A stretch of 64,000 nucleotides of DNA from Apibacter raozihei (lineage in GTDB: Bacteria; Bacteroidota; Bacteroidia; Flavobacteriales; Weeksellaceae). Below the pieces are notes generated by a model. It was given only the letters and a program-made list of their open reading frames with translations, ran no database searches and was not told where the DNA came from. Within the stretch, counting starts at the first letter, position 1, and every line of letters begins with the position of its first letter. The position numbers were made by a program, and so were the translations under genes. Positions 1-8,687 of this stretch are shown here, in pieces. Location of the stretch: NCBI RefSeq assembly GCF_004014855.1, contig NZ_CP034930.1:2709716-2773715 (forward strand), read 5' to 3'.

Positions 1-25
1 TCAGTATTTATATTAATTTTATGCC

Positions 26-589
26 CTACCAGTCTGCATACTCTTTTTTTACGCCTCCCTCACCTTTTATAGTTTGCGCCAAAGATTCTACCGATTCTTG
101 CATTTTTTCTACTAAAGCGTTAAAAGCTTCTTCTTGTGCCTTCTTGGTCATAGCAGGTGCTCGCTTGTCTGTAATAGGTAAGTAATTTGCGATTGCATAC
201 TCATATTTATCATCTAAATAAGATGAACTATTAGGTATGATAGTCGTTGCAGTACAAATTATACGGGCTCTACCGTCTTTAATATCTATCCTAAGTATGT
301 GATACGCATTTGTTTTCCAAGTTCCAAGAAGAAATGTAGTCATATTTAAATACAACCCCTTGCCTATGACTAAACCACCTTCCTTATCATCTGTTTGAAT
401 TACAGAATTTGCACTACCATATGAACGCGTAAAATAAGATTTTACACGTTTATAAATTTCATCTTTGGTCTCCCCTATATTCTCAATAGTTTTAGTAACT
501 ACAATATTACCATCTTCTACTTCATATTTACTCTGAGATATACCTAGACTGGAAGTTAATAGGACTAATAATAAAATAAATTTTCTCAT
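26..589 (-). CDS. Secreted DUF4468 (TBP-like fold) protein
   Basis: A 187-residue protein starting at the ATG at 589, chosen because it gives a clean signal peptide (MRKFILLLVLLTSSLGISQS); nine extra in-frame codons upstream add nothing. After the signal comes a beta-rich domain with the DUF4468 pattern: an early 'VVTKTIENIG' strand, a helix with 'KDEIYKRVKSYF', then 'GGLVIGKG' and 'RIDIKDGRARI' strands. DUF4468 proteins are common in Bacteroidota, exported, and of unknown function. Base composition is richer in G+C than the core genes of the window and similar to the neighbouring operon, so it may belong to the same acquired block. The upstream two-TM ORF ends 27 bases before this start (TAATG overlap with the longer start), so the two were probably once an operon. 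Confidence 0.7.
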   Translation of the reverse strand: MRKFILLLVLLTSSLGISQSKYEVEDGNIVVTKTIENIGETKDEIYKRVKSYFTRSYGSANSVIQTDDKEGGLVIGKGLYLNMTTFLLGTWKTNAYHILRIDIKDGRARIICTATTIIPNSSSYLDDKYEYAIANYLPITDKRAPAMTKKAQEEAFNALVEKMQESVESLAQTIKGEGGVKKEYADW

Positions 590-615
590 ATTTTTATTGA
601 TAAGATTACTCAACA

Positions 616-861
616 TTATTTTTTATGTACAATAATTCTTACTACATCATCTATACTTACAAAAAGAGACATCCACAACCAATTAAACAAGCCAATAATA
701 AGTATTATTCCTATATATAAATACTGCATTGGATCTTCATATATAACTCCAGCAACAATAAAAATAATTGCTCCTATAAAATGGAGTATTACTAATAAGG
801 CTGAAATAGAATTACACCACCCGGCTAATTTCCCCGATTTTTTTACCTTAATTTTAATAGT
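616..861 (-). pseudogene. Two-TM small protein ORF without a start codon
   Basis: Reading the minus strand from the in-frame stop at 862 gives about 80 uninterrupted codons ending at 616, with two hydrophobic helices ('ALLVILHFIGAIIFIVAGVI' and a second starting 'YLYIGIILIIGLFNWLW') joined by a short loop, and a basic C-terminus. No ATG, GTG or TTG precedes the first helix, and the N-terminal stretch is lysine-rich (KIKVKKSGK). The coding pattern looks real, so this is most likely the 3' part of a small membrane-protein gene that lost its start. A non-canonical start cannot be excluded. Its stop overlaps the longer start of the DUF4468 gene. Confidence 0.45.
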
Positions 862-957
862 TTATCAGATAAACAAATATAGGATAAAATATTTTATTTA
901 ATTGACATACTAAATAAAACTCCGATACATCATATAAAGATTAAACATCTTTCATAT

Positions 958-1232
958 TTACCAAAATGGTTCAAATTTAGGATCTGGATTATTAGACCAA
1001 CAAATAATATGATATTTATCTTCTTTATGTTCTATTATTTCTTTAATTAAAGTACCGTTACAATTATCTAATAGATAAACCTTCCGCCATTCAATAAAAG
1101 CTTTTTCATTGATTTTTTAGATTTGAAAGCCATTTATATATTCCTGATATATACTGTCGCCGGTAACATTAGGCTAGTTATTCTTTCGCACTCATAAAAG
1201 TTAGGTGAAGTCGTAAACTCACTTAATCTCAT
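958..1232 (-). pseudogene. Decayed gene with nonsense and frameshift lesions
   Basis: A minus-strand ATG at 1232 opens a reading frame starting MRLSEFTTSPNFYECERIT. Coding sense then continues in another frame (PNVTGDSIYQEYINGFQI), hits a TAA, and resumes in the same frame as KINEKAFIEWRKVYLLDN and on to 'NNPDPKFEPFW' before a final stop at 958. One base change in length and one nonsense mutation would restore a continuous protein of about 90 residues. I do not recognise the family. The region is adjacent to the acquired operon and to another broken ORF, which fits general decay here. Confidence 0.45.
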
Positions 1233-1507
1233 GGTCTAAGCTTAAACAAAAAGTAGATAATTCGTATAGGAAGAAGATTCGTTATTATTTAACTTTAAAG
1301 ATATCAAATTATCATTTTCTTCATTTTTATCATTTCTCCTTACGTGTATTATTTATCAAACTTTCGTAATCATACTAATTTCTGAATTCTCTATTTGCTC
1401 TCTATACTTGTATCTATTTCTTTGTTTTAGTTGGGAGATAAATTGAATCATAACTCATTCAAAACAATAGTCTTGTATTCCTGAAATTTTCATAATTATA
1501 AATAGGA
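1233..1507. other. Gene-free stretch with remnants of minus-strand coding
   Basis: No intact gene. On the minus strand there are short open pieces, for example one starting MIQFISQLKQRNRYKYR and ending after about 33 codons in a double stop, and a second piece rich in Asn and Ser. They may be the upstream remains of the decayed gene at 958-1232. No terminator hairpin was seen after the cupin gene that ends at 1508. Confidence 0.4.
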
Positions 1508-2005
1508 TTATTTTCTGTAACTATTATATTCTTTTTCTGTAACCGGATCTAGCCAAACAACAGAACCCTTATGGGCTTGGGTTGTGATCGCAATATGTGT
1601 AAAATCACTATCAGGGCTTGCACCATGCCAATGCACTACATTAGGCAATATCTCAACTACATCTCCTTTGTGAAGTAATCTTATGGGTTGACCTTTTTCC
1701 TGATAGTATCCTTCGCCATCTGTACATAACAATATCTGACCTCCTGGATGAGAGTGCCAATTGTTGCGAACTCCTGGTTCAAAAACGACATTACCGATGG
1801 TCAGATCAAAATTATCTTTATCTTTCATCAACATTTGTAACCAAGCCTCGCCACTGAAGTAATCATTATTAATTATCTCTCCTTTAGGAAATATTTGATT
1901 TTTGGTTTCATTACTATTTACTGTCATAGCTTCTTTTTTGTCTGATGTATTGCAACATCCTGTAATTAATACAGTCAAACCTATGAGGAATATTGATTTA
2001 TACAT
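1508..2005 (-). CDS. Cupin-domain lipoprotein
   Basis: A 165-residue protein, last gene of the eight-gene operon. It begins with a lipoprotein signal peptide with lipobox 'LITGC' (Cys17, followed by a second Cys), then a linker and one cupin barrel at about residues 60-150. The metal-binding motif is seen as 'WHSHPGGQ' followed by 'GDVVEILPNVVHWHG'. Such single-domain cupins are often found beside, or fused to, carboxymuconolactone-decarboxylase-like proteins, as here (the CMD-like gene is two genes upstream). Small metal-dependent enzyme or ligand-binding role outside the cytoplasm; the substrate is unknown. It follows the hydrolase gene after 9 bases. Confidence 0.8.
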   Translation of the reverse strand: MYKSIFLIGLTVLITGCCNTSDKKEAMTVNSNETKNQIFPKGEIINNDYFSGEAWLQMLMKDKDNFDLTIGNVVFEPGVRNNWHSHPGGQILLCTDGEGYYQEKGQPIRLLHKGDVVEILPNVVHWHGASPDSDFTHIAITTQAHKGSVVWLDPVTEKEYNSYRK

Positions 2006-2014
2006 GGTAAAAAA

Positions 2015-3061
2015 TTATTTTATGTTATTATTATAAAAATTTACAAGCTTGGCTACTATTTGATCTACATACTCAGGTTTCCAATAAGTTTGAATATGGG
2101 TAGCTCCATCAACAACAAAAAGGTCTTTGTTTTTAGCATTTGTTGCTTTAGCAAATGCTTCGTCAGTCATGTATTTTGTGTCAGCTTCACTTCCTGCAAT
2201 TATCAGTAAAGGTTGTTCTATCAAGTCCATATTAGCTGTAGCATCCCATGTCATTAAATCTAACAAGCTGCTCATTGTATACAGAAAAGTGGAATTGGGA
2301 TGTGCATGTGTCCTGTAATAATATTCGTATCCTTCACGATAGAGGCCTTTAGGTGTTTTTGCAATTTCCTCGTCAGTTACACTAGCTACTCCGGCATAAA
2401 TGATTTCACCGTTTGCTTGTTTAGCTCTAGCTTCCGATGCTTTTTTCAGGCGTTCTTGTATGGTGCTTAGTTGTGAGTTTTGGAAACCATTACGTCTCAC
2501 TTCTCCCGAATTAAACATACTTAGAGTGGCAACAGCCTTGAATCGTTTGTCCGATTGCACAGCTTTTAAGGTGTAACCACCACCACCACAAATACCTAAA
2601 GCACCTAAACGATGGGTATCGATACCCGGATATTGAGAAATATAATCTGCCATACCACGAATATCTTCAGTACGGTATGCCGGATTATCTGTATGACGAG
2701 GTTCGCCCCCACTTGCTCCTTGATAAGCCGCATCGGCAGCAATAGTAATATAACCGGCTTCAGCTAAACGCTGTGCATACAAGCCCGCTGTTTGCTCCTT
2801 AATACCTCCATTAGGATGAGCTACGACTACTGCCGGATATTCTTTCGAACTATTATAATTTGCAGGTGTATATACATTTGCCGCAATATCAATTCCATTT
2901 AATTTATAAGTTACTGGATGAATATTTACTTTTCCTGAAATATTTTCTGTTATTGCATCTCCATATACCAAACCCAAAGGATTGTTGGAATTGCTTTGTG
3001 CTGAAGATATAATACTTGTTGCCATAAGCGTTGCTATTAAAATTGATTTTATTTTTTTCAT
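2015..3061 (-). CDS. Secreted alpha/beta hydrolase, dienelactone-hydrolase-like
   Basis: A 348-residue protein with a signal peptide (MKKIKSILIATLMATSIISSAQ) and an alpha/beta-hydrolase fold. The nucleophile elbow reads 'LGICGGGGYT' near residue 157, placing a Cys where most esterases have Ser, as in dienelactone hydrolases. An oxyanion-type 'VVVAHPNGG' occurs near residue 80, a likely acid in 'IIAGSEADT' and the catalytic His in 'VDGATHIQTYW' near the end. Likely cleaves an ester, lactone or related bond on a small molecule in the periplasm. The operon contains two further hydrolases of a different subfamily. Exact substrate unknown; dienelactone activity itself is not implied. Confidence 0.8.
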   Translation of the reverse strand: MKKIKSILIATLMATSIISSAQSNSNNPLGLVYGDAITENISGKVNIHPVTYKLNGIDIAANVYTPANYNSSKEYPAVVVAHPNGGIKEQTAGLYAQRLAEAGYITIAADAAYQGASGGEPRHTDNPAYRTEDIRGMADYISQYPGIDTHRLGALGICGGGGYTLKAVQSDKRFKAVATLSMFNSGEVRRNGFQNSQLSTIQERLKKASEARAKQANGEIIYAGVASVTDEEIAKTPKGLYREGYEYYYRTHAHPNSTFLYTMSSLLDLMTWDATANMDLIEQPLLIIAGSEADTKYMTDEAFAKATNAKNKDLFVVDGATHIQTYWKPEYVDQIVAKLVNFYNNNIK

Positions 3062-3073
3062 GACTGTTTATTA

Positions 3074-3838
3074 TTAATTATTTAATTGCAGGTCTCTATT
3101 TTTTAGAACCTCTGTGAGTATAGACTTAGCTATATCACCATTTTTTGGATCTACGTTGTTGCTTATTATTTGAGTCATTTGGTAAAGTTGGTCAGGAGTA
3201 ATACCTACATTAAGAGCAAGATTGATGTGTGAGCTTAACATTGGCTCAACTCCATCCAAACTCATCAATATGGAGACGGTAACCATTTCTCGTTGAGCAT
3301 AAGTCAATACATCTCGTTCAAAAATATCTGCAAAAAGATGCTCTTTCAGAAAAGTATCTATTTCGGGACTAAATGCTCCATAACCATTAGTAGGACGACC
3401 TTCTGGAGCAGCTACTCCTGAAAGTTCTGCCAAAATCTCTTTTCCTCTTTCGTATTTCGGACGAACGTCTATAATTGGCGAGGCTTCTTTTCCAAAACTG
3501 TCTATACTCCCATTTGCTTTTCGTTTTTCAAGAACCGACATAAGGGTTTGTAAACCTCTAATCGAACGAGGAAAACCACAATAAGCATAAGCTTGTACTA
3601 TCATTTCTTTTATTTCATTCACAGTCAAGCCGGCATCGAGTCCTGCACTTAATTCAATCTTTAACTTGTTCAGCTCGCCTCTTGCCACAAATGCAGCAAT
3701 AGTTACTGTTTTTTCTTGTTGTAGATCTAAATTTTTTGTTCTCATATTGTTACTAATTCCGTTTTGAGCTTTAGCTTCGTTATATCCGCAGGTAAAGCAA
3801 ATAATTGTAATTAGAATAATTAGTCCATTTTTTCTCAT
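3074..3838 (-). CDS. Secreted carboxymuconolactone-decarboxylase-like protein (two CMD domains)
   Basis: A 254-residue protein with an N-terminal signal peptide (to about residue 25) and two CMD/AhpD-type helical domains, at roughly 45-115 and 165-245. The repeated signature is visible as 'AGLTVNEIKEMIVQAYAYCG' and 'VGITPDQLYQMTQIISNNV'. The family includes gamma-carboxymuconolactone decarboxylases and AhpD-like peroxidases; an AhpD CxxC pair is not seen, so a peroxidase role is unlikely. Export is unusual for the family but recurs in Bacteroidota. It lies 6 bases after the aldo/keto reductase stop and 12 bases before the dienelactone-hydrolase-like gene. Confidence 0.82.
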   Translation of the reverse strand: MRKNGLIILITIICFTCGYNEAKAQNGISNNMRTKNLDLQQEKTVTIAAFVARGELNKLKIELSAGLDAGLTVNEIKEMIVQAYAYCGFPRSIRGLQTLMSVLEKRKANGSIDSFGKEASPIIDVRPKYERGKEILAELSGVAAPEGRPTNGYGAFSPEIDTFLKEHLFADIFERDVLTYAQREMVTVSILMSLDGVEPMLSSHINLALNVGITPDQLYQMTQIISNNVDPKNGDIAKSILTEVLKNRDLQLNN

Positions 3839-3844
3839 GGTTAA

Positions 3845-4687
3845 TTATTTATGTAATGAGCATAACCTCTTAACCATCTCAGGATCGTGGTGATCAAAAA
3901 ACAAACTCGCTCCTGTATCTAATGTGGAAATCTTTTGCATATCTATACTGCTCAATTCGAAATCAAATACATTGAAGTTCTCAATCATTCGTTCTTTGCG
4001 AACCGACTTGGGAATAACGACGACATTTCTTTGAATTAGCCAACGAAGAACTATTTGTGCTACCGATTTATTATATTTCCCCCCCATAGATACCAACAAC
4101 TCATTCGTAAACATATTGTTTTTACCTTCAGCAAAAGGTCCCCAAGATTCAATCTGTATATTGTATTTTTTCATCACTTGCTGATTGTTTATTTGCTGAT
4201 TGAATACATGGGTTTCTATCTGATTAATGGCAGGAGTAATATCGTTGTTAATGCTCAGATCGACCAATCTGTCTGCTTGAAAATTACAAACCCCAATAGC
4301 TCGTATTCGCCCTTCTTTGTACAATTCTTCCATAGCCCTCCATGCTCCGTAAACATCGCCAAAGGGTTGGTGTATGAGGTAAAGATCTAGGTAGTCTAAT
4401 TGTAATTTTTTGAGTGATGTATCAAAAGCTTTTTTTGCTTTTTCATATCCTGCATATTGAATCCAAAGTTTGGTTGTTATGAACAATTCGCTGCGATCAA
4501 TTGCACTATTCTTAATAGCCCTGCCAACAGCTTCTTCGTTGTTGTAGGCTGTAGCTGTGTCAATAGAACGATAGCCTACTTCTATTGCATCTAATACACT
4601 TTTCTCTGTTTCCTCAGGTTTTATTTGATATACGCCAAACCCTAAGATTGGCATTTCTACACCGTTATTTAATATTACTGTTTTCAT
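3845..4687 (-). CDS. Aldo/keto reductase
   Basis: A 280-residue cytoplasmic NADPH-dependent reductase of the AKR superfamily, of usual length. The catalytic tetrad is visible: Asp and Tyr in '[11 protein letters not shown]', Lys in 'FITTKLWI' and His in 'LYLIHQPFG'. The cofactor-binding C-terminal part has '[21 protein letters not shown]'-type residues (here split: [12 protein letters not shown]). It resembles AKR5-type enzymes that reduce small aldehydes and keto-acids such as methylglyoxal or diketogulonate. It is one of the few products of this operon without a signal peptide, so reduction would happen inside the cell while the hydrolases act outside. Confidence 0.88.
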   Translation of the reverse strand: MKTVILNNGVEMPILGFGVYQIKPEETEKSVLDAIEVGYRSIDTATAYNNEEAVGRAIKNSAIDRSELFITTKLWIQYAGYEKAKKAFDTSLKKLQLDYLDLYLIHQPFGDVYGAWRAMEELYKEGRIRAIGVCNFQADRLVDLSINNDITPAINQIETHVFNQQINNQQVMKKYNIQIESWGPFAEGKNNMFTNELLVSMGGKYNKSVAQIVLRWLIQRNVVVIPKSVRKERMIENFNVFDFELSSIDMQKISTLDTGASLFFDHHDPEMVKRLCSLHK

Positions 4688-4711
4688 TATTTTATGTTTT
4701 ATCTATATTAA

Positions 4712-5173
4712 TTATTCAAGAGTTCGGGTAAATGATAGCGACCCCAATTTCCATTCGTCGTCTATTTTTATATATACTTCTGTTACCATAAAAGGATTGA
4801 TAACCTCATTGCCTTCAACTATTGCCGTGAGCCTAATTTTATCTAAGACTATAGCCATATTGTTTATGAAACGAACAGATATATCTTGAATTTCGGTATG
4901 TTTGTACTGAATGCCTCCGCTTTTAATTGTATTGATTTCTTGTTCTTTATTCATCGTTGCACCCATATGTACAAATACCGCTTTTTCGTGAAACAAGTTT
5001 TTCAATAAATCTATATTACGATCGGCCATCCATTGCCAATTTTGTTTTGAAAGTGCAATTAATTCAGAATTATTATCTATATTATTTTCCTTTTCTTGCG
5101 AATATGCATTCGTAATATTTACACAGCATAAACAGATTAATATGCAATAAAATTTAAGGGGTAAGTTTTTCAT
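4712..5173 (-). CDS. Secreted NTF2-like (DUF4440/SnoaL-type) protein
   Basis: A 153-residue protein with a signal peptide (to about residue 26) and one cone-shaped NTF2-like domain: a helix 'LSKQNWQWMADRNIDLLKNL', then 'FHEKAVFVHMG', and C-terminal strands ending 'DEWKLGSLSFTRTL'. This fold serves as small-molecule isomerase, cyclase or ligand-binding domain; conserved catalytic residues cannot be assigned here. Its start overlaps the stop of the upstream hydrolase by four bases (ATGA), so translation is likely coupled. Confidence 0.75.
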   Translation of the reverse strand: MKNLPLKFYCILICLCCVNITNAYSQEKENNIDNNSELIALSKQNWQWMADRNIDLLKNLFHEKAVFVHMGATMNKEQEINTIKSGGIQYKHTEIQDISVRFINNMAIVLDKIRLTAIVEGNEVINPFMVTEVYIKIDDEWKLGSLSFTRTLE

Positions 5174-6273
5174 TTTATAAGTTCTTTTTCATTTAACCAT
5201 TGTTCGAGTAAATTAGCTATTTCAATATTATTCAAGTCTGAAAAAGGGAAGTGTGTATTTCCATGTATTCCTATTTCAGGAAGATGAACAACAGTGACAT
5301 CTCCGCCATATTTATTAACTGTATCTCTCCATTTTCTAGCCATTTCGAGACGTACTCGCCAACCATCAATACCCGGGTTTTCAACTCTCTCAGTCGGAAT
5401 ATAATCTCCGTAGTATATTACAATAGGAATTTTGGTGAGCTTCATAAATTCATCCATAGTTATACTATTAGCAGATAATGCTCCTGCTGAACTAGGAATA
5501 GCAGAAGGTACTTCACCCTCAGGAAAAGGAAAACCGCTTCCCGGCTCATAAGATGCTATTGCTTTTACATGATTATTTTTGATCGCTGTCTGCCATCCGA
5601 ACCCACCAGCATGAGAATGTGTAACCAATATGCCATCACCTATTTTATTGAAGAGAGCTGAAGTAGCATCTACAATAACGTCTGTATCAAAAGATCCGAT
5701 ATTAGGTGTCATTTGACGAAAGTATTGGTTTAATGTTTCAGGATCTTTTGCAAACTGAACTCCTTCAAAATATTCAGGCCAAACACCTACCCGGAACGTA
5801 CTGAACCATTCCATTTCATCCGGAGTTGCGTTCACTTTTGCATCTACCGTACTACGTCCTGCGTTTCCTCTTCTAGGCTGATCTATAAGATAAGTGCTAA
5901 ATGATTTGCGTAAAAAAATGTTCTGAAATCCTTCTCTTCCATCAGGAGTTGTCTCCCATGTTTTTGAAAACTGACCGATACCATGCCAAAATACTAAAGG
6001 AAGTTTTTTAGAATTTGCAGGTATTTGGTAAAATACATAGGCATGATCTCCGTGTAAAGTTTGTCCCTCAGGTGTTCGAGTAATAGGATTAAACGTTCCT
6101 GCGTTTTGTATAACAGAGCCTCCTACGGCAAAACTTCCCTGGTCTTCAATCGTCATTGGCTTTTGTTTGTTTTGAGCATTTACCAATAGAGGTAAAAGCA
6201 TACTCAATAGTACTAACAGAACTATGTAATTGTATTTATGTATTCTTTTTATATTTGAGTCCATATTATTCAT
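5170..6273 (-). CDS. Secreted alpha/beta hydrolase (copy 1 of 2)
   Basis: A 367-residue protein with a long signal peptide (hydrophobic core VLLVLLSMLLPLLVNAQ). It is paralogous over its whole length to the product of 7451-8515: both have 'GGSVIQNAGTF'/'GGTVVTSEGIF' near the N-terminus, 'HGDHA-VFYQIP', 'W-TTPDGREGFQNIFLR', and a C-terminal 'IPIVIYYGDYIP...GIHGNTHFP' that carries the likely catalytic His. The nucleophile region reads 'VTHSHAGGFGW', slightly different from the paralog's 'FTHSAGGSPGW'. The start may be the ATG at 6264 instead. Probably a periplasmic esterase; substrate unknown. Confidence 0.82.
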   Translation of the reverse strand: MNNMDSNIKRIHKYNYIVLLVLLSMLLPLLVNAQNKQKPMTIEDQGSFAVGGSVIQNAGTFNPITRTPEGQTLHGDHAYVFYQIPANSKKLPLVFWHGIGQFSKTWETTPDGREGFQNIFLRKSFSTYLIDQPRRGNAGRSTVDAKVNATPDEMEWFSTFRVGVWPEYFEGVQFAKDPETLNQYFRQMTPNIGSFDTDVIVDATSALFNKIGDGILVTHSHAGGFGWQTAIKNNHVKAIASYEPGSGFPFPEGEVPSAIPSSAGALSANSITMDEFMKLTKIPIVIYYGDYIPTERVENPGIDGWRVRLEMARKWRDTVNKYGGDVTVVHLPEIGIHGNTHFPFSDLNNIEIANLLEQWLNEKELIK

Positions 6274-6298
6274 TACTTCATTTCATTTTAGATTAAAA

Positions 6299-7429
6299 TT
6301 ATTTCAATGTTTTCATGTCAATAACGTAGCGGAATTTTACTTTTCCATCTATTACATTTTTGTAAGCATCAGTGACTGATTTTACGTCAGCATTTATAAT
6401 TTCTACTTCGGGATAAATGTTATTTGCTACTGAATAATCGAGCATTTTTTGAGTTTCAGGGATGCCACCAATCAACGATCCATATATTTTTTTGTGCGGA
6501 TTGAAAACAAAAGACCCTGCCGGTATCATTGGCATATTTTCACTTGCGGGTAATCCAACAATAGCCATTTCTCCTCCTATCTTGAGCATTTTAACATACA
6601 TTACAGGGTCGTATTTAGCAGGTATTGTGCTTATGATAAAGCTATACTTATTGTTTTGACCTTCAAGTTCTTCGGGCTTGTTTATGTTAACATATTCTAC
6701 TGCTCCAAACTTTTTTGCATCAGCTCTCTTTTCCTCTGTAATATCAAAGATGGTAACATTAGCACCCAAGGCAACCAAATATTGTACTGCCATATGCCCT
6801 AATCCTCCAAATCCTGCAACAGCTACACTATCTCCTTTTTTTACGTTCGAGAAATGAATCGGAGAATAAGTAGTAACACCTGCACATAATAGAGGTGCTA
6901 CTTTTTTCATATCTGCATTTTCGGGAATTTTTATCGCATAATTTTCTGATACTACATAATTGTTGGCATAACCACCTTGTGTTATTTCATTGTTGTGAAA
7001 ATAGTCATGAGAGGCATAAGTCCCAACCATCCCTTTTTCGCACAGATTTTCTAACCCATTTTTGCAATTATCGCATACTCCACAAGAGTTGATAATACAA
7101 CCTATACCAGCATAATCTCCGACCTTAAACTTGGTAACATTTTTACCTACTCGTGCTACACGACCTGCAATTTCGTGCCCTCCTACAAACGGGTACGAGA
7201 TATTTCCCCATTCGCTTTTTCCCATATGAATATCGCTGTGGCAAATGCCTGAATACATAATGTCGATGAGAATATCATTGTCTCCAATCGCATGTCTGCT
7301 AAACTCATAAGGCTGAAAATCTCCATCTTTTGCATAAAGAGCCAAACCTTTTGATGGCACTCTGTTTTCTTGAGAAAAAGTAATTATAGACATGGTTAAT
7401 AGTATGAATAAGCTAAATATCTGTTTCAT
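6299..7429 (-). CDS. Zinc-dependent alcohol dehydrogenase with a signal peptide
   Basis: A 376-residue medium-chain dehydrogenase of the cinnamyl-alcohol-dehydrogenase/YahK type. Catalytic zinc ligands are seen in 'GICHSD', 'GGHEIAG' and 'LLCAGVTTYSP'; the structural zinc site is 'CGVCDNCKNGLENLC'; the cofactor loop is 'GFGGLGHMAVQ'. The odd point is the N-terminus: MKQIFSLFILLTMSIITFSQ looks like a normal signal peptide, and no internal Met just after it offers a cytoplasmic start. An exported NADPH enzyme has no obvious cofactor supply, so either it is retained in the cytoplasm or the signal was acquired with its secreted neighbours. 21 bases downstream of the second hydrolase gene. Confidence 0.88.
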   Translation of the reverse strand: MKQIFSLFILLTMSIITFSQENRVPSKGLALYAKDGDFQPYEFSRHAIGDNDILIDIMYSGICHSDIHMGKSEWGNISYPFVGGHEIAGRVARVGKNVTKFKVGDYAGIGCIINSCGVCDNCKNGLENLCEKGMVGTYASHDYFHNNEITQGGYANNYVVSENYAIKIPENADMKKVAPLLCAGVTTYSPIHFSNVKKGDSVAVAGFGGLGHMAVQYLVALGANVTIFDITEEKRADAKKFGAVEYVNINKPEELEGQNNKYSFIISTIPAKYDPVMYVKMLKIGGEMAIVGLPASENMPMIPAGSFVFNPHKKIYGSLIGGIPETQKMLDYSVANNIYPEVEIINADVKSVTDAYKNVIDGKVKFRYVIDMKTLK

Positions 7430-7450
7430 AATTTCTTTATTATTAATTTG

Positions 7451-8515
7451 TTACTTGTAATCCAATTTCTTTTTTTTCAACCAACTTGATATGTGATTTG
7501 CTATTTCTACATTATTCAGATCTGACATAATAAAGTGTGTATTTCCTTTTATCCCTATTTTAGGCAAATGAATAACAGTAACATCGCCACCATGAGCATT
7601 TACTACTTTAGCCCATTCACGAGCAGTAGCCAATACATCTCTCCAAAAATTTTGAGAATAAGCAAGAGCTTCTCCTTCAGGAATATAATCACCGTAATAA
7701 ACAATAATTGGAATTTTGGTCAGTTTCATAAATTCATCCATAGGAATGCCTTTCCCCCCACGATTACCCTCAAGGGCTTCTCCTTCAGGAAAACTAAATC
7801 CACCGGGTTCGATAGCTATAATTGCTTTTACATGGTTGTTTTTGATAGCTGTTTTCCATCCCGGAGAACCTCCTGCGGAGTGTGTGAAAAGGATAGCATC
7901 GCCCGATTTATCAAATACTGCCGACATGGCATCTACGATAGTTTCCTCATCTATTTTTCCGGTATTGGGGGTCATCATTCTGAAAAACTGATCTAAAGAT
8001 TTTTTGTCTTTGGGAAATTGTACACCTTCATTAAAATTGGGATATAAGCCGATGCGAAACTGGGTAAACCATATTTGATCGTCAGGAGTTATAGAAACCT
8101 GAACTGGCTTTGTGGCTTGACCGGCCTCACCTCGTCCGGGTTGATCTACAAGATATGTACTATATCTATTTCTCAAAAAGATATTTACAAAACCTTCTCG
8201 TCCATCAGCAGTAGTTTGCCAACTACGACGGGATTGTCCATATCCGTGAAGAAAAACCATTGAATTACGTTTTGCATCAATAGGGATTTGATAAAAAACA
8301 TCGGCATGATCACCGTGTCTTGTTTGTCCTCCTTGTGTTTCATACCAAGGCTTTAAAGGATCGAATATACCCTCGCTGGTAACAACTGTTCCTCCTGCCG
8401 AAAAGGAACCCTGTTTTGCGATAACTAAAGGTTTGTCTCCTCCGTTTGTTTGTTTTTGAGAATAGGCTGATAAAACAAAGAAAAAGCTAAATGTTAAAAT
8501 TATAATCTGTTTCAT
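7451..8515 (-). CDS. Secreted alpha/beta hydrolase (copy 2 of 2), first gene of the operon
   Basis: A 354-residue protein; the ATG at 8515 is chosen because it starts a standard signal peptide (MKQIIILTFSFFFVLSAYSQ), whereas the longer frame adds 17 unlikely residues. Paralog of the hydrolase at 5170-6273. The nucleophile elbow 'FTHSAGGSPGW' fits the x-H-S-x-G pattern with Ser as nucleophile; the His is expected in 'GIKGNTHFIMSD'. As the first gene, it follows a 172-base gap after the response regulator that also contains that gene's terminator, so the operon probably has its own promoter, perhaps controlled by the adjacent LytTR regulator. Confidence 0.84.
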   Translation of the reverse strand: MKQIIILTFSFFFVLSAYSQKQTNGGDKPLVIAKQGSFSAGGTVVTSEGIFDPLKPWYETQGGQTRHGDHADVFYQIPIDAKRNSMVFLHGYGQSRRSWQTTADGREGFVNIFLRNRYSTYLVDQPGRGEAGQATKPVQVSITPDDQIWFTQFRIGLYPNFNEGVQFPKDKKSLDQFFRMMTPNTGKIDEETIVDAMSAVFDKSGDAILFTHSAGGSPGWKTAIKNNHVKAIIAIEPGGFSFPEGEALEGNRGGKGIPMDEFMKLTKIPIIVYYGDYIPEGEALAYSQNFWRDVLATAREWAKVVNAHGGDVTVIHLPKIGIKGNTHFIMSDLNNVEIANHISSWLKKKKLDYK

Positions 8516-8624
8516 ACTCTGTTCAGTTAAATATTGATTTAATACAAAGATGAGATAAATACACATTATTTATATGGGTGAACCGATTAACACGAAAAAT
8601 TGAATGATAAAGACGAATAAATAT

Positions 8625-8658
8625 AAAAAATCCTCTCATACTCAAATGACAGGATTTT
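8625..8658 (-). terminator. Rho-independent terminator after the LytTR regulator gene
   Basis: Two 13-base arms (8625-8637 region and 8646-8658) pair with one mismatch around a short loop; on the minus strand the stem is followed by a run of T. It separates the two-component genes from the enzyme operon. Confidence 0.65.
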
Positions 8659-8687
8659 ATTTTAGGGAAAAATCGATTTTTTATAGA

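Noticed and set aside
617-1510. Search for a direct repeat of the tRNA-Ser 3' end marking the other edge of an island
   Set aside because: No copy of the acceptor/T-arm sequence was found in this stretch; only the boundary at the tRNA can be suggested.
7535-7996. 153-codon plus-strand open frame opposite the secreted hydrolase
   Set aside because: It lies wholly antisense to a conserved gene, lacks a domain pattern and reads as a Ser/Phe-rich shadow.
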